37,331 nt of DNA, taken from positions 1 through 37,331 of IMG/VR virus record IMGVR_UViG_3300046656_000299. One strand, written 5' to 3'. Below are positions 8,501 to 15,667 of this stretch, one piece after another (within the stretch, counting starts at the first letter, position 1; each line of letters begins with the position of its first letter). The notes beneath the pieces were generated by a model. The model did no database searches, had not been told where the DNA came from, and saw nothing but the letters and a program-made list of their open reading frames with translations. The position numbers were made by a program, and so were the translations under genes. Origin of the DNA: a virus.

Positions 8501-9803
8501 ATATAAAATTATTAGTTGTGGTTACCGAATCTATGGCAATACCATAATCTCCACCCTGAATAACTACATTAAGTATAGCAAACTGTCCTGCGGATTCATC
8601 TACATATCTGATTGCGGCGTTTCCAGATCCAGTTGGCCCTCTTATTAGCATTTGATATAAGCTGGAATTAGATGCCCCTGTGATGAAATCTGAAGAATTA
8701 TTACTTGGGGCTAAAATTACGCTAGATGGGCCACCGACGCCTGCTATTGCAATATAAGGCTGTAAAGAAAATGGAGCCTCAACATAAACTCCAGGATATA
8801 CTTGAACGGTATAGGGTTTTATTACACTAGCGTCTAAAATGGAATCAACGGCAGATTTAACTGAAGTATAGTCTCCACCGCTTTTGGCAACAATGATCGT
8901 TCTACCTTTAGCCGTCCAATTGGGATCCAGTAGCCCAGTACTTAATGCTTTTGGAATAGCATTGGCAGTTGCAGTGGAAGTGGCTATTTCATCACTACCG
9001 CCGTCTTGATGAGTAGTTGCATGTAAAGTGGGAATTCTGGAATTAGTATTTCTTGGATCTGAATCAGTTACATATTTATTAGTATCACTGGGCGCTCCAT
9101 CTGTTCCTGCTAGTGCAAAAGATTCGGTGGCACTAATAGATTCCATGCCATCCATAGATACAATTATATCGCCCAATGTATCTACTTTAACTACTGAGCC
9201 AACATTTTGTATTTCGCCGGTAAACGAAGAGCCAACATCGGCAGGAGGACGACTTACATATCCGTCATTACCTAAAACTAATTGATCAGTTATACTATAA
9301 GTTGAAGTATTTACATCATGCAAAATACCACTGATCATAACTTGACCAGTTGTATCGTTAAGAATGTCTGCAACAACAAATCCAAGAGCTGGTCGTCTAT
9401 CGGGGTCGTCTTTATCTGCCAAAAATACTGTAGTTGTATCTTCGCCAACATTAAAACCAGATGCCGCAACTAACATACCCTTTTCTAGAGTAGCGCCCGT
9501 TTCATTTTTAACTGTAAATAAAACATTCCCTGAGCCAAAACTATCTATATTAATTTTATCAGTAGCGGACATCAAACCTGCTTCAGTTTGAGTTACGATT
9601 GAAATAGTTTTGCCCCAAGTAACGGGGCTATTATTTGTAAGTATCCATATGGTGTTATTGTCTATCTGTCTGGCAAATTTTCCTATGTCAGATGTGGTTA
9701 ATCCCGTAGCAGATATTCTGGCAGTGGCGTCACTATATTCGAATGCGTAAGGTATATGAATTCCATCAGATGTTGTTTGTTGGGAATGAAAAGGACTAGT
9801 CAT
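5514..9803 (-). CDS. large tail fibre/tailspike with beta-helix, DHxH repeats and C-terminal jelly roll
   Basis: 1429 aa, ATG with AAGGAG and an 8-bp overlap with the upstream gene. Residues ~300-550 begin with TIIVAKSGGDYTSVKSAVDS and continue as short beta rungs, the pattern of right-handed beta-helix spikes. A HDDHPQY motif near 900 is common in phage fibres. Residues ~960-1311 hold 12 DHxH motifs (DHKH, DHIH, DHRH, DHTH) in alternating units with VTKATADAGVATTVARSDHK and AAEGSATSLARSDH. HxH motifs coordinate iron along the T4 gp37 needle, so a metal-threaded trimeric shaft is likely. The last ~115 residues (TITPDAGTYLAIFSCSAS...) resemble a C1q/TNF-like trimeric head. It probably binds the host surface; catalytic activity of the helix is not shown. 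Confidence 0.85.
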   Translation of the reverse strand: MTSPFHSQQTTSDGIHIPYAFEYSDATARISATGLTTSDIGKFARQIDNNTIWILTNNSPVTWGKTISIVTQTEAGLMSATDKINIDSFGSGNVLFTVKNETGATLEKGMLVAASGFNVGEDTTTVFLADKDDPDRRPALGFVVADILNDTTGQVMISGILHDVNTSTYSITDQLVLGNDGYVSRPPADVGSSFTGEIQNVGSVVKVDTLGDIIVSMDGMESISATESFALAGTDGAPSDTNKYVTDSDPRNTNSRIPTLHATTHQDGGSDEIATSTATANAIPKALSTGLLDPNWTAKGRTIIVAKSGGDYTSVKSAVDSILDASVIKPYTVQVYPGVYVEAPFSLQPYIAIAGVGGPSSVILAPSNNSSDFITGASNSSLYQMLIRGPTGSGNAAIRYVDESAGQFAILNVVIQGGDYGIAIDSVTTTNNFIFSRCFWSDPGYSVTNIMRVTGKSKVIGNGFLITGSSTIDAAFYLVGSSPSCDISSIDITHTNVNDAVFVDGYGDFQFTNSIFSNCVNAFHVGPSIGPASLVATSMQVNNAIKDLFVEAEDSIVEFGGAAEKEKFDVNPLSNFSASFTDNTPDVEGLVVFGELWLGTLEKSIPLRSYAVATFSTGWVSGGAVTRATGLDVDVTDGYSFINDGTGVFKVDWIASTITLTADATQYIYVNSSGTITNSTFFPDTKTNIVLASARTDSSSVILLSKFFVSINQFIPRHNAYVQDVIGPVHVVGLATTISSPPSLQLAVDSGSFYIADDLKQTSPSDPITFTYWYRDNPDGEIFVTGLNNVDPDSYDDGSGTLAPIDTGKWKKDLLFVAQSDDGTEYHIVYGQEVFEDQGGAEAGPIPTASDILLSNSLRLAGIVSQQGSGMITSITDERPKVGQLSTGSTTVTDHGLLTGLFHDDHPQYQLRTEKGAIGGYASLDAGALVPADQLNLAISFPVNVTKATAVVGVSSEISRSDHKHDVSTATASSLDATSTNAEGSSSSLSRADHIHTIDVTNGSVSTILAGAVNSAGIATGLSRKDHIHDVTTATAGTIAIGDAAAEGSATSFSRSDHRHSLPSPAAPINVTKATADAGVATTVARSDHKHDVTTATAGTILIGDAAAEGSATSLARSDHKHALTAPSAPADVTKATANAGVATTVARSDHKHDVTTATAGTIAIGDTAAEGTATSLARSDHRHALPSPAAPANVTKSTALAGVATTVARADHKHDVTTATAGTISVGDAAAEGSATSLSRSDHIHALTAPAAPANVTKTAADAGAATTVARSDHKHDVTTAAPTTTLTPATSNAEGSATSLARSDHTHTVNLVSTSATATGTITTTSLTDVLMTTMTITPDAGTYLAIFSCSASNSNAGKSVFASFYVNGVQVSATERQVSGSANNFANLATNAIITPAGGQAVEVRWRVDANTGTTSNRILNLIRIA
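5870..6930 (-). repeat. in-frame tandem repeats encoding the DHxH shaft
   Basis: Imperfect tandem repeats of about 85-90 bp units inside the fibre gene, alternating two unit types that each end in an (S/A)(R)(S/A)DHxH motif. Twelve DHxH motifs are counted. The DNA repeats are close enough (repeated gatctgatctagcaa and cccgctgttgctg blocks) to allow slippage or recombination, hence shaft-length variation. Confidence 0.85.
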
Positions 9804-9990
9804 CTGCTATCTCTCCTTCAACCACCATTATTCCAGTATTATTAATTAAAAACACTCCCGAATCAGAAATTAATGGCAGGGCAAAAGCAACACCTGTGCC
9901 ATCGTCTGTCGTTATTAATATTTCGCCCGGAGCATGTTGTGGTGGTAGTGCTGGTATTGTAACTCGGCTAACGCCTAAAAATTTAGACAC
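9796..9990 (-). CDS. small beta-rich protein, fibre-associated
   Basis: 64 aa starting with GTG at 9990; GGAGG lies 9 bases upstream and no ATG is near, so GTG is the likely start. The sequence (VTIPALPPQHAPGEILITTD, then FLINNTGIMVVEGE) suggests a tiny beta domain. It overlaps the giant fibre start by 8 bp, so it is translationally coupled to the fibre and may be its chaperone, adaptor or attachment subunit. That role is inferred from position only. Confidence 0.6.
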   Translation of the reverse strand: MSKFLGVSRVTIPALPPQHAPGEILITTDDGTGVAFALPLISDSGVFLINNTGIMVVEGEIADD

Positions 9991-9993
9991 TTT

Positions 9994-10293
9994 TTATTGC
10001 CTCCAGGCCTCAATTCTTACTATAACTGGCGATCCTACAGTAAATCTTCTAAACCATACTTGACACTGTGATCTGTTATCGAACATAATTGCTTCGGTTG
10101 GGGTTCCTGGAGTTAAGTCTCCATGAACAGTTTGTCCATCAAATGAATATTCTATTACATCGGTTGTGTCGCTACTTTCAACTACAAGTCCAAATCCTAT
10201 AGAAATAAAGTTCCATTTGACCGTTGAATCTTCAAAAGCAGTGGTAGAAACTTCAATTTTATCAAAAAAATTAGTATCCTTAAATTTAGCCAT
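9994..10293 (-). CDS. small beta-rich virion protein
   Basis: 99 aa, ATG with AAGGA upstream. The pattern is beta sandwich-like (VKWNFISIGFGLVVES, IEYSFDGQTVHGDL, FDNRSQCQVWFRR, SPVIVRIEAW), as in small tail or capsid accessory subunits. It is the first gene after the terminator that follows the capsid gene, so it probably opens the fibre transcription unit. No family name can be assigned. Confidence 0.6.
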   Translation of the reverse strand: MAKFKDTNFFDKIEVSTTAFEDSTVKWNFISIGFGLVVESSDTTDVIEYSFDGQTVHGDLTPGTPTEAIMFDNRSQCQVWFRRFTVGSPVIVRIEAWRQ

Positions 10294-10322
10294 TTATAAA
10301 TCCTTCACTTAATATGAAAAAT

Positions 10323-10335
10323 ATTAATAGATTTT
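10323..10335 (-). promoter_or_regulatory. intergenic TCTATTAAT motif, candidate promoter element
   Basis: Minus strand AAAATCTATTAAT lies just after the capsid terminator and 30 bp before the ATG of the next gene, where a promoter is expected. Near-identical copies occur at 5442-5454, 13113-13125, 28540-28552 and 32299-32311. A candidate phage-specific promoter box; no conserved upstream partner was recognised. Confidence 0.4.
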
Positions 10336-10342
10336 AATTATC

Positions 10343-10381
10343 AATAAAAAAATAGGGGCAGTGTTTGAAGTTGCCCCTATT
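10343..10381 (-). terminator. intrinsic terminator after the major capsid gene
   Basis: The minus strand reads AATAGGGGCA, an 11-nt loop, TGCCCCTATT, then a run of Ts. This is a perfect 10-bp stem with a GC core followed by a U tract, 40 bases after the capsid stop. It should end the capsid transcripts, or reduce read-through to the fibre genes. Confidence 0.88.
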
Positions 10382-10421
10382 TAATATTATATTATAAAAC
10401 TATAACTAAATCAGCTACTTA

Positions 10422-11447
10422 TTAACCTGCAGCTACGCTCTTGCGGCCAACTGCGACACCTCGTGGATTGACAATTCCAATACCAACGATTTCGTTAACA
10501 ACCCAACCTAATTTAAGTTGTTTTGGCTCGTCTGCAGGAAGAACTTCGATATCCTGACGAACTGGCATAACGCCAACGAATTCTGGATCAGCAACGCCGA
10601 ATACAGTACCAACTGGAACAACTTTGCTAACGATTATATCCGCGCCCCAAAGGTGAGCAAATAAACCAGTTTGCAAGATTTCGCGTTGAGTAACCATATC
10701 AACTTCGCCACCAGTACCAGCAGCCTGACCACCACCAGCGCCCCAGTTAAGAATATCGTTAAACTCAACGATGTTCATGAGGAATTTGGTAGTAACCAAG
10801 TCCCAACGATCAACTTGGACTTTGATTTCTGAAAGATCACGCTTTAAGAGACCTGCGTCAGCAACGTCTTGAGCAGTGTTTTCACCACCCAAGCTTGAGT
10901 CGCCTGCAAAGTCTAATGCGGCAAAAATGTTAGCATCTTCTTGAGCCTGAATTTCTTGACGGGCCTTTTGCTGGGCACGGTCAATAACATTAAATCTTCG
11001 GCGTTTTACTTCGGCGATACGAACTGTTGGATTTGAGACGATCTCAAATTCTGGAACAGTTACGCGATCCGAGAAAACTCGTGATTCTGGTGCTGAACCG
11101 TTGCTTGAAACAACGACTGCAGCGACATCAATATCACGATCATAAACTGGCAAAGCACCTTGTGGAAGCGGATCTACTACAAGAACTCTACGACCAACTC
11201 CCTGATAATCCAAGTTTCTACGGATTGGATTTGCCATTGCTTGACCTAAAGCAACCTTACCTTCTGTCGTCATTAATGCTCGACGAATTAACTCATCCTT
11301 CTGCTCTTCGGTAAAAGAAGGGCTACCGGAAAGAGCATGATTCGATGGTTGATTTCTTTCTAAAATCGAAGCATATTTTACAATCTGTGAGAGAGCGTCG
11401 CGATCACTTAATGCGTTTAACTCTCCGTGAGTGTTGAACATACTCAT
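10422..11447 (-). CDS. major capsid protein (HK97 fold)
   Basis: 341 aa, ATG with GGAGG. The pattern is that of a HK97-type coat protein: a helical N-terminal arm (residues 1-75), then RRVLVVDPLPQGALPVYDRD, an E-loop-like basic stretch (AEVKRRRFNVIDRAQQKARQ) with a long spine helix (QEIQAQEDANIFAALD), a peripheral domain (DRWDLVTTKFLMNIVEFNDI) and a C-terminal GIGIVNPRGVAVGRKS strand. It lies between decoration-like paralogs and a strong terminator, suiting the most abundant virion protein. The N-terminal arm contains IVKYA at 22-26, the same [LIV]-x-K-x-A pattern found in the scaffold, so arm removal by the prohead protease is possible. The DNA uses more preferred-looking codons and less AT than its neighbours. 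Confidence 0.85.
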   Translation of the reverse strand: MSMFNTHGELNALSDRDALSQIVKYASILERNQPSNHALSGSPSFTEEQKDELIRRALMTTEGKVALGQAMANPIRRNLDYQGVGRRVLVVDPLPQGALPVYDRDIDVAAVVVSSNGSAPESRVFSDRVTVPEFEIVSNPTVRIAEVKRRRFNVIDRAQQKARQEIQAQEDANIFAALDFAGDSSLGGENTAQDVADAGLLKRDLSEIKVQVDRWDLVTTKFLMNIVEFNDILNWGAGGGQAAGTGGEVDMVTQREILQTGLFAHLWGADIIVSKVVPVGTVFGVADPEFVGVMPVRQDIEVLPADEPKQLKLGWVVNEIVGIGIVNPRGVAVGRKSVAAG

Positions 11448-11580
11448 TTAAAACCTCCAATATATATTGAAGTTCATTTAATAATGAACCCTTTTGTCAA
11501 ATTTGACTTAAATTGCTGACTATTATCAGCTGACTCACAACAATATAAGTCTTATGTATTTCTTTAATTATTAATCCAAC
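11448..11580 (-). promoter_or_regulatory. leader region of the capsid gene
   Basis: 133 bp without a gene. It holds a perfect 12-bp palindrome GTCAAATTTGAC (11496-11507) and a GTTCATT/AATGAAC inverted repeat (11472-11489) between it and the ribosome site. On the minus strand TTGACA occurs here with an imperfect AT-rich -10 downstream. The palindromes could be an operator or mRNA structures; no terminator is evident after the upstream paralog. Confidence 0.4.
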
Positions 11581-12276
11581 TTAAAGATTGGCACCAAATC
11601 CTGCACCAAAATACTGAATAACTAAACGATCTGGGTTAGAAGTTGCCCCAACTAATCTTCCTGGAGTATTAACGAGAGATCTATTACTGGTCATTTCTAC
11701 AAACATAGCAACCTTATCTTCAGTATCAGAAAGGCTTGTTAATTTACCAGTATTATGTTCTCTATATATTAAATCACCTGGTAATGGGGTGTCATTTAAG
11801 TCACCCAATCCAGCACTTACGGCATCCAATGATACGGCATAAAGTCCTGGTTTATCCCAAAGTGTTACTTTACCAGAAGCAGCGGCGGTATGTGGGCCAA
11901 GATTGGCACTAACAGCGGTACCAAGACCAACTGGAGAACCTATTAATCCACCCAACATAGTTCCATATTTTGCTGTTCCATCGTCTATTAAATAAAAGGT
12001 TTTCCAAGGCTCTACCTTTATATCTCCCTTGCTTGCATCTAAAAACGAATCGCTATAACCATCAGCAAGACGGGCCACTACTCTAGTGCCAACATTTGCT
12101 CCATCTGCTACATAGCCGTCAAATACATCTGCGGCTGCTTTTTCAGAAGAAGTATTAAGTCTTGATGTTTTATCCAATACAGCCAACTCGCCACCAGTTA
12201 CAAGAGATAAGTCCGTATCTAGTAAGTCAAAGTCGCCAAGTGATTGTAAGCCAGGTTGTAAGATGTATAAAGCCAT
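11581..12276 (-). CDS. capsid decoration-like protein, paralog 1
   Basis: 231 aa, ATG with AGAGGA. It shares most of its length with the next gene upstream (12348-13004): the same start MALYILQPG, NTSSEKAAADVFDGYVADG, a LGPHTAAASGKVT-type strand, WDKPGLYAVS and a PGRLVGA-type end. Beta-rich, low charge, no hydrophobic segment. Two paralogs directly ahead of the capsid gene suggest abundant head decoration (cement) or other outer-shell proteins. A tail-tube role is an alternative. It has an insertion (DSFLDASKGDIKVEPW) absent from its paralog. Confidence 0.65.
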   Translation of the reverse strand: MALYILQPGLQSLGDFDLLDTDLSLVTGGELAVLDKTSRLNTSSEKAAADVFDGYVADGANVGTRVVARLADGYSDSFLDASKGDIKVEPWKTFYLIDDGTAKYGTMLGGLIGSPVGLGTAVSANLGPHTAAASGKVTLWDKPGLYAVSLDAVSAGLGDLNDTPLPGDLIYREHNTGKLTSLSDTEDKVAMFVEMTSNRSLVNTPGRLVGATSNPDRLVIQYFGAGFGANL

Positions 12277-12301
12277 TTAATTATCCTCTGATAGTGGTAT
12301 A

Positions 12302-12331
12302 AATGTGGGGCCAGTTACCCAGCCCCGCATT
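12302..12331 (-). terminator. GC-rich hairpin after decoration paralog 2
   Basis: Minus strand AATGCGGGGC, a 10-nt loop, GCCCCACATT: a 10-bp stem with one G-T pair, 16 bases after the stop. The T run is weak on the minus strand and better on the plus strand. It is probably a partial terminator or mRNA-stabilising hairpin that tunes the ratio of the two paralogs. Confidence 0.6.
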
Positions 12332-12347
12332 TTTAATCTTTTATGTA

Positions 12348-13004
12348 TTAAGCGTTATGAGTAGCACCCAAGTATTGGATCACGATACGATCAAATACTT
12401 CACTTGCACCTACTAAGCGTGCTGGGGTATTTACTAATGAACCATTGCTAGCCATTTCTACGAACATAGCAATTTTATCGCTAGATCCTGGTGATTCTGC
12501 AAGAGAACTTAATTTACCAGTAGTAGCTCCACGATATAACAATGCACCTGGTAATGGAGTATCAGTTAAGTCGCTCAAATCTGCAAGAACGGCGCTTGTT
12601 GATACAGCATAAAGTCCTGGTTTATCCCAAGCAGTGACCTTGCCAGAAGCAGAGGCAGTGTGTGGGCCAAGATTAGTTCCGGTAGTAGTAAGGCCAGTTG
12701 GAACACCAATTACCTGACCGAATAATGTACCGTAACCTGCTTTTCCATCATCCAAGAGATAAAACAATTTACGACTTTCACTTGAAGTATCTGCAATGCG
12801 TAATATAACGCGTGTAGCGGCAGAAGAACCATCTGCTACATATCCGTCAAATACATCTGCTGCGGCTTTTTCGCTACTTGTATTAACGCGCGAAGCCTCG
12901 TCAAGAGTACCAACTTCTCCACCGACTACATTGGGTAAATCAGTATCATCACAATCGAAATCACCAAGGGGTTGAATTCCTGGTTGTAAAATATATAAAG
13001 CCAT
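12348..13004 (-). CDS. capsid decoration-like protein, paralog 2
   Basis: 218 aa, ATG with a strong GGGAGG site. Paralog of the following gene with the same opening residues and the same SSEKAAADVFDGYVADG block. It lacks the ~15-residue insertion near position 85. The hairpin behind it and a structured leader in front suggest separate control of expression. Role as for paralog 1: head surface protein most likely, not proven. Confidence 0.65.
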   Translation of the reverse strand: MALYILQPGIQPLGDFDCDDTDLPNVVGGEVGTLDEASRVNTSSEKAAADVFDGYVADGSSAATRVILRIADTSSESRKLFYLLDDGKAGYGTLFGQVIGVPTGLTTTGTNLGPHTASASGKVTAWDKPGLYAVSTSAVLADLSDLTDTPLPGALLYRGATTGKLSSLAESPGSSDKIAMFVEMASNGSLVNTPARLVGASEVFDRIVIQYLGATHNA

Positions 13005-13134
13005 TTAATTATCCTCCCAAAATTTTAATTTGGTTTTTTAGTTTTGGGAATATTCTTTTTGTAAAGAACATAGTTCTCCACAGAGAATAACCTTTCGTAT
13101 ATATATTGTTATATTAGTAGATTTTCGTCATTTA
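13005..13134 (-). promoter_or_regulatory. structured leader of decoration paralog 2
   Basis: There is no gene here. From 5' to 3' on the minus strand it has the motif GAAAATCTACTAATA (13113-13125), two hairpins that share one arm (TTCTC/GAGAA at 13087-13074 and AGAAC/GTTCT at 13077-13065), then CCCAAAA/TTTTGGG (13048-13042 with 13022-13016). The last stem takes in the first three G of the GGGAGG ribosome site. This looks like a promoter plus a leader able to change structure. Confidence 0.45.
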
Positions 13135-14703
13135 TTATGATCTTTCTAACATTTTTAACACTTTTATTAAATTATTATAAGAAATTATGCTTTTGTTTTG
13201 CCTATTAACAAAGGTTCCAGATATGTCTTTGCCTGTTCTTTCGACAGGAAACTCTCTTTCCAGCGCTTCTAATGCTGAAATTGTTGTATTATCAACTTCG
13301 CCCGTGACTGGAATATTATAACCTCTATTATTTAATAATTGTTGAACTTTGGTTATTTCGTTATTACCCAATGGTTTATTAGAAGTTTGTAAATTTATAG
13401 AAATTCCCAAGTCTTTTCCAAGTTTTCCAATATTATTTTGCGAATTATCTATAAATTCTTTAATTTTAGATCTTGCTTGTTCTGCCACTCCACGATCTTT
13501 GCTATTTCTAACAACCTGATCCCAATTATTAAGAGCTGATGTCAAATTAGTAACTTCTTGAACAACACCATTTAGATAGGTTTTTGCTGTCACTTCTGGA
13601 TCTTTATCAATATTGTCGTCAAGATGATCTGCTAATTGTTGTATTTTATTAGCCGCGCTCTTGGCACTATTTAATATATTTGAACCCAATCCAGAAGTCT
13701 GAACTGCATTTAAAGTACTTAAAAGCCCATTTGATTTAGAAGTGGTGCTTTTTGATTCATCATTAAACCAATTAAACAATTTAACAGTAGCAAGCCCGCC
13801 GCCCGTTAAAGCACCAGCGGCAAGACCAAGTTTTTTAGCCATATCTCCAATGCTAAATCCTAATAGTTTATTACGCAATGGGACTGATACTGCATCGTCT
13901 TTAATAAGTTTAACTACTTTATCGAGAGACAATAGTTCTTCTAATTTTCTAAAATTATTTGGGTTGGACAGCCAAAATTGCAATTGTTCTTCGCCGCCGG
14001 GGAGCCGTTTTTTGGTTAAATATTCTTCGAGAAATTTTGCTGAGTTCCCGATGTTTTTGCTTTGAGACGAATTTATAGCTTTTGTGTCTCTTAAAATTTG
14101 AGACACTTGGTTTCGCCAATCACCCACTAAAGTAAATAAATCTGGATCGGAAGAAGCTAATCTTAATGCCTCGTCTGGATTTTTTTCAGCAGAAATGAAC
14201 ACATTTTTTAATTTTTGTATTTGATCTTGTGTTTCCGCTATTTTTCTTTCTGTATCCATTTTACTTTTACTAAATAATTTAATACGATCAAATATACCTT
14301 TATTTTTTTCTTCAATTCCCTCGTATTTCGCTATATTACGATCGGTTCTTTCCAAGAATCTTTCTAGCTCTTTTAAATGTGAATTTCGTTCAGCAATTAT
14401 TTTTGATAGTCCCGTTCGTGCTCCATTTGCTTTTTCTTCTAATTCGCGGGTAAGTTTTGTGCGAATTAATTTTGATAAATTAAGCCCCTCACCAACTTCT
14501 TCTACTATCTTGGTTGGATTTTTAGAACCCGCCTTCCACCAATTTTTCAAAGCACCTAATAATTCTCCGCCAGATGATTTTATAGCTTTTCCTGCTGCTC
14601 GGGCAATATCATCTATTAAACCAACGGGAAGTGCTGTTTTATATAATGGACTTATCCCTGTTTGGGCGCCTATTATAAAGGGCTTTTTGCTTTCTCCAAT
14701 AAT
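13135..14703 (-). CDS. internal virion protein with PG-binding-like domain; start unclear
   Basis: The only standard start codon in frame is TTG at 14550 (471 aa), but it has no well-spaced ribosome site. The frame upstream of it encodes sensible protein (GISPLYKTALPVGLIDDIAR) with the same codon style. The frame reaches back to a stop in the upstream gene with no ATG/GTG/TTG, only ATT at 14703/14700, the start used here (522 aa). Alternatives are a -1 frameshift from the upstream gene or a sequence error. The N-terminal half is coiled coil (LKELERFLERTDRNIAKYEG), with a short Gly/Ala hydrophobic segment (LGLAAGALTGGGLATVKLF). Near the C-terminus VQQLLNNRGYNIPVTGEVDN followed by TTISALEAL fits a PG_binding_1 repeat. 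Probably an ejected or cell-wall-contacting virion protein. Confidence 0.6.
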   Translation of the reverse strand: MIGESKKPFIIGAQTGISPLYKTALPVGLIDDIARAAGKAIKSSGGELLGALKNWWKAGSKNPTKIVEEVGEGLNLSKLIRTKLTRELEEKANGARTGLSKIIAERNSHLKELERFLERTDRNIAKYEGIEEKNKGIFDRIKLFSKSKMDTERKIAETQDQIQKLKNVFISAEKNPDEALRLASSDPDLFTLVGDWRNQVSQILRDTKAINSSQSKNIGNSAKFLEEYLTKKRLPGGEEQLQFWLSNPNNFRKLEELLSLDKVVKLIKDDAVSVPLRNKLLGFSIGDMAKKLGLAAGALTGGGLATVKLFNWFNDESKSTTSKSNGLLSTLNAVQTSGLGSNILNSAKSAANKIQQLADHLDDNIDKDPEVTAKTYLNGVVQEVTNLTSALNNWDQVVRNSKDRGVAEQARSKIKEFIDNSQNNIGKLGKDLGISINLQTSNKPLGNNEITKVQQLLNNRGYNIPVTGEVDNTTISALEALEREFPVERTGKDISGTFVNRQNKSIISYNNLIKVLKMLERS

Positions 14704-15113
14704 TTCTTTGCGGCATCTGTAAGTAAATCGGCGGCAGCAACTTCTTCAAGTTCATCGCAAGTTTCAGCAGTTTTAAGTAATACATTGGCTAAAGCGGCGT
14801 ATCTATGAACTAAATTACCAGTAGGCATTTTATTTATCACTTCTATCATTTTTTTCTGATTTTCTATTTCATTCTCCACTAATGCCCCATCGCCCATGCT
14901 TTCAGCAATATATACCGGTTCTGGGTGTGCTACTTCCATTATACTTTTTTCTGATGGTTCAAGTCTTTTTTCTTCTATTGTTTTTTTATTTTCTTGATAG
15001 GGATTTGGTGCAGGTAAAGCACTTTTATTTAAGGCTATTTTGATCAACTCATTCATAGTTTCAGATTTATCATAAACCACATTATCAGATTTTTCACCAT
15101 AAAATTTTACCAT
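14673..15113 (-). CDS. small acidic virion-associated protein
   Basis: 146 aa, ATG with AGGAG. The N-terminal third contains ELIKIALNK (LIKIA at 23-27), a match to the recurrent [LIV]-x-K-x-A pattern, followed by a Pro-rich linker. The C-terminal half is helical (LVHRYAALANVLLKTAETCD, then AADLLTDAAKKLLEKA) and resembles the helical-hairpin module of the cargo proteins in degenerate form. The next gene's frame enters 28 bp before this stop, at an A-rich run, so the two might be joined by frameshifting. Function unknown. Confidence 0.55.
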   Translation of the reverse strand: MVKFYGEKSDNVVYDKSETMNELIKIALNKSALPAPNPYQENKKTIEEKRLEPSEKSIMEVAHPEPVYIAESMGDGALVENEIENQKKMIEVINKMPTGNLVHRYAALANVLLKTAETCDELEEVAAADLLTDAAKKLLEKAKSPL

Positions 15114-15124
15114 ATCATCAACTC

Positions 15125-15667
15125 CTATACTTCAAAAAGTTTTTTTAAGTCCTTCATATTATTATCGTATGTTTTTTCTTCTACATTATTAAAGAGTCCG
15201 GCAATAGCATTATCAAGCGAACCATCTAATTTTACATCATCTCCTGCTTTTAGGCCCATTTTCTTATCTAAATATTTACCAAAATCTTCAATTCCATAAC
15301 CTTGTTTTGATAAAAACTTATCCAATATAAGGGCTATACTTCCACCAAACAAACCACCGAAAGCGGGCATAGAGTAAGTTGCTATTCTAAAAATATTCTC
15401 GAATGGGCCCTCATTTTGTCGCCAAAATTTCCATTCACGATTTTCTTCTTCCAAGGCGCTTAATGGATTTTCTTTTGCCTTTTCGTATAAATCAGATAAA
15501 GTTGTTATACCAAAAGTTAATAAAACCCAAGTGGTAATTTTCTTAACTAACGACGCAACCAATACTATTATTTTTTTAAGACCAGTTAATTTTAATAAAC
15601 TTAATAGGCCGCCATGTTTATTTATTTCTTCTTGGGTGAATGCATATTTTATAAGCTGGCTATTCAT
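15125..15667 (-). CDS. virion protein with membrane-active segments
   Basis: 180 aa; its ATG overlaps the stop of the upstream gene (TAATG) with AGAGG before it. MNSQLIKYAF carries LIKYA at 5-9. Residues ~22-58 are hydrophobic (LKKIIVLVASLVKKITTWVL) and residues ~98-116 form a second hydrophobic, Gly-rich segment (SMPAFGGLFGGSIALILDKF). It lies between two large proteins with PG-binding-like repeats, so a pore- or channel-forming part of an ejection apparatus is a reasonable inference. A holin is the alternative, though holins usually lack the long charged C-terminal domain seen here. Confidence 0.55.
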   Translation of the reverse strand: MNSQLIKYAFTQEEINKHGGLLSLLKLTGLKKIIVLVASLVKKITTWVLLTFGITTLSDLYEKAKENPLSALEEENREWKFWRQNEGPFENIFRIATYSMPAFGGLFGGSIALILDKFLSKQGYGIEDFGKYLDKKMGLKAGDDVKLDGSLDNAIAGLFNNVEEKTYDNNMKDLKKLFEV

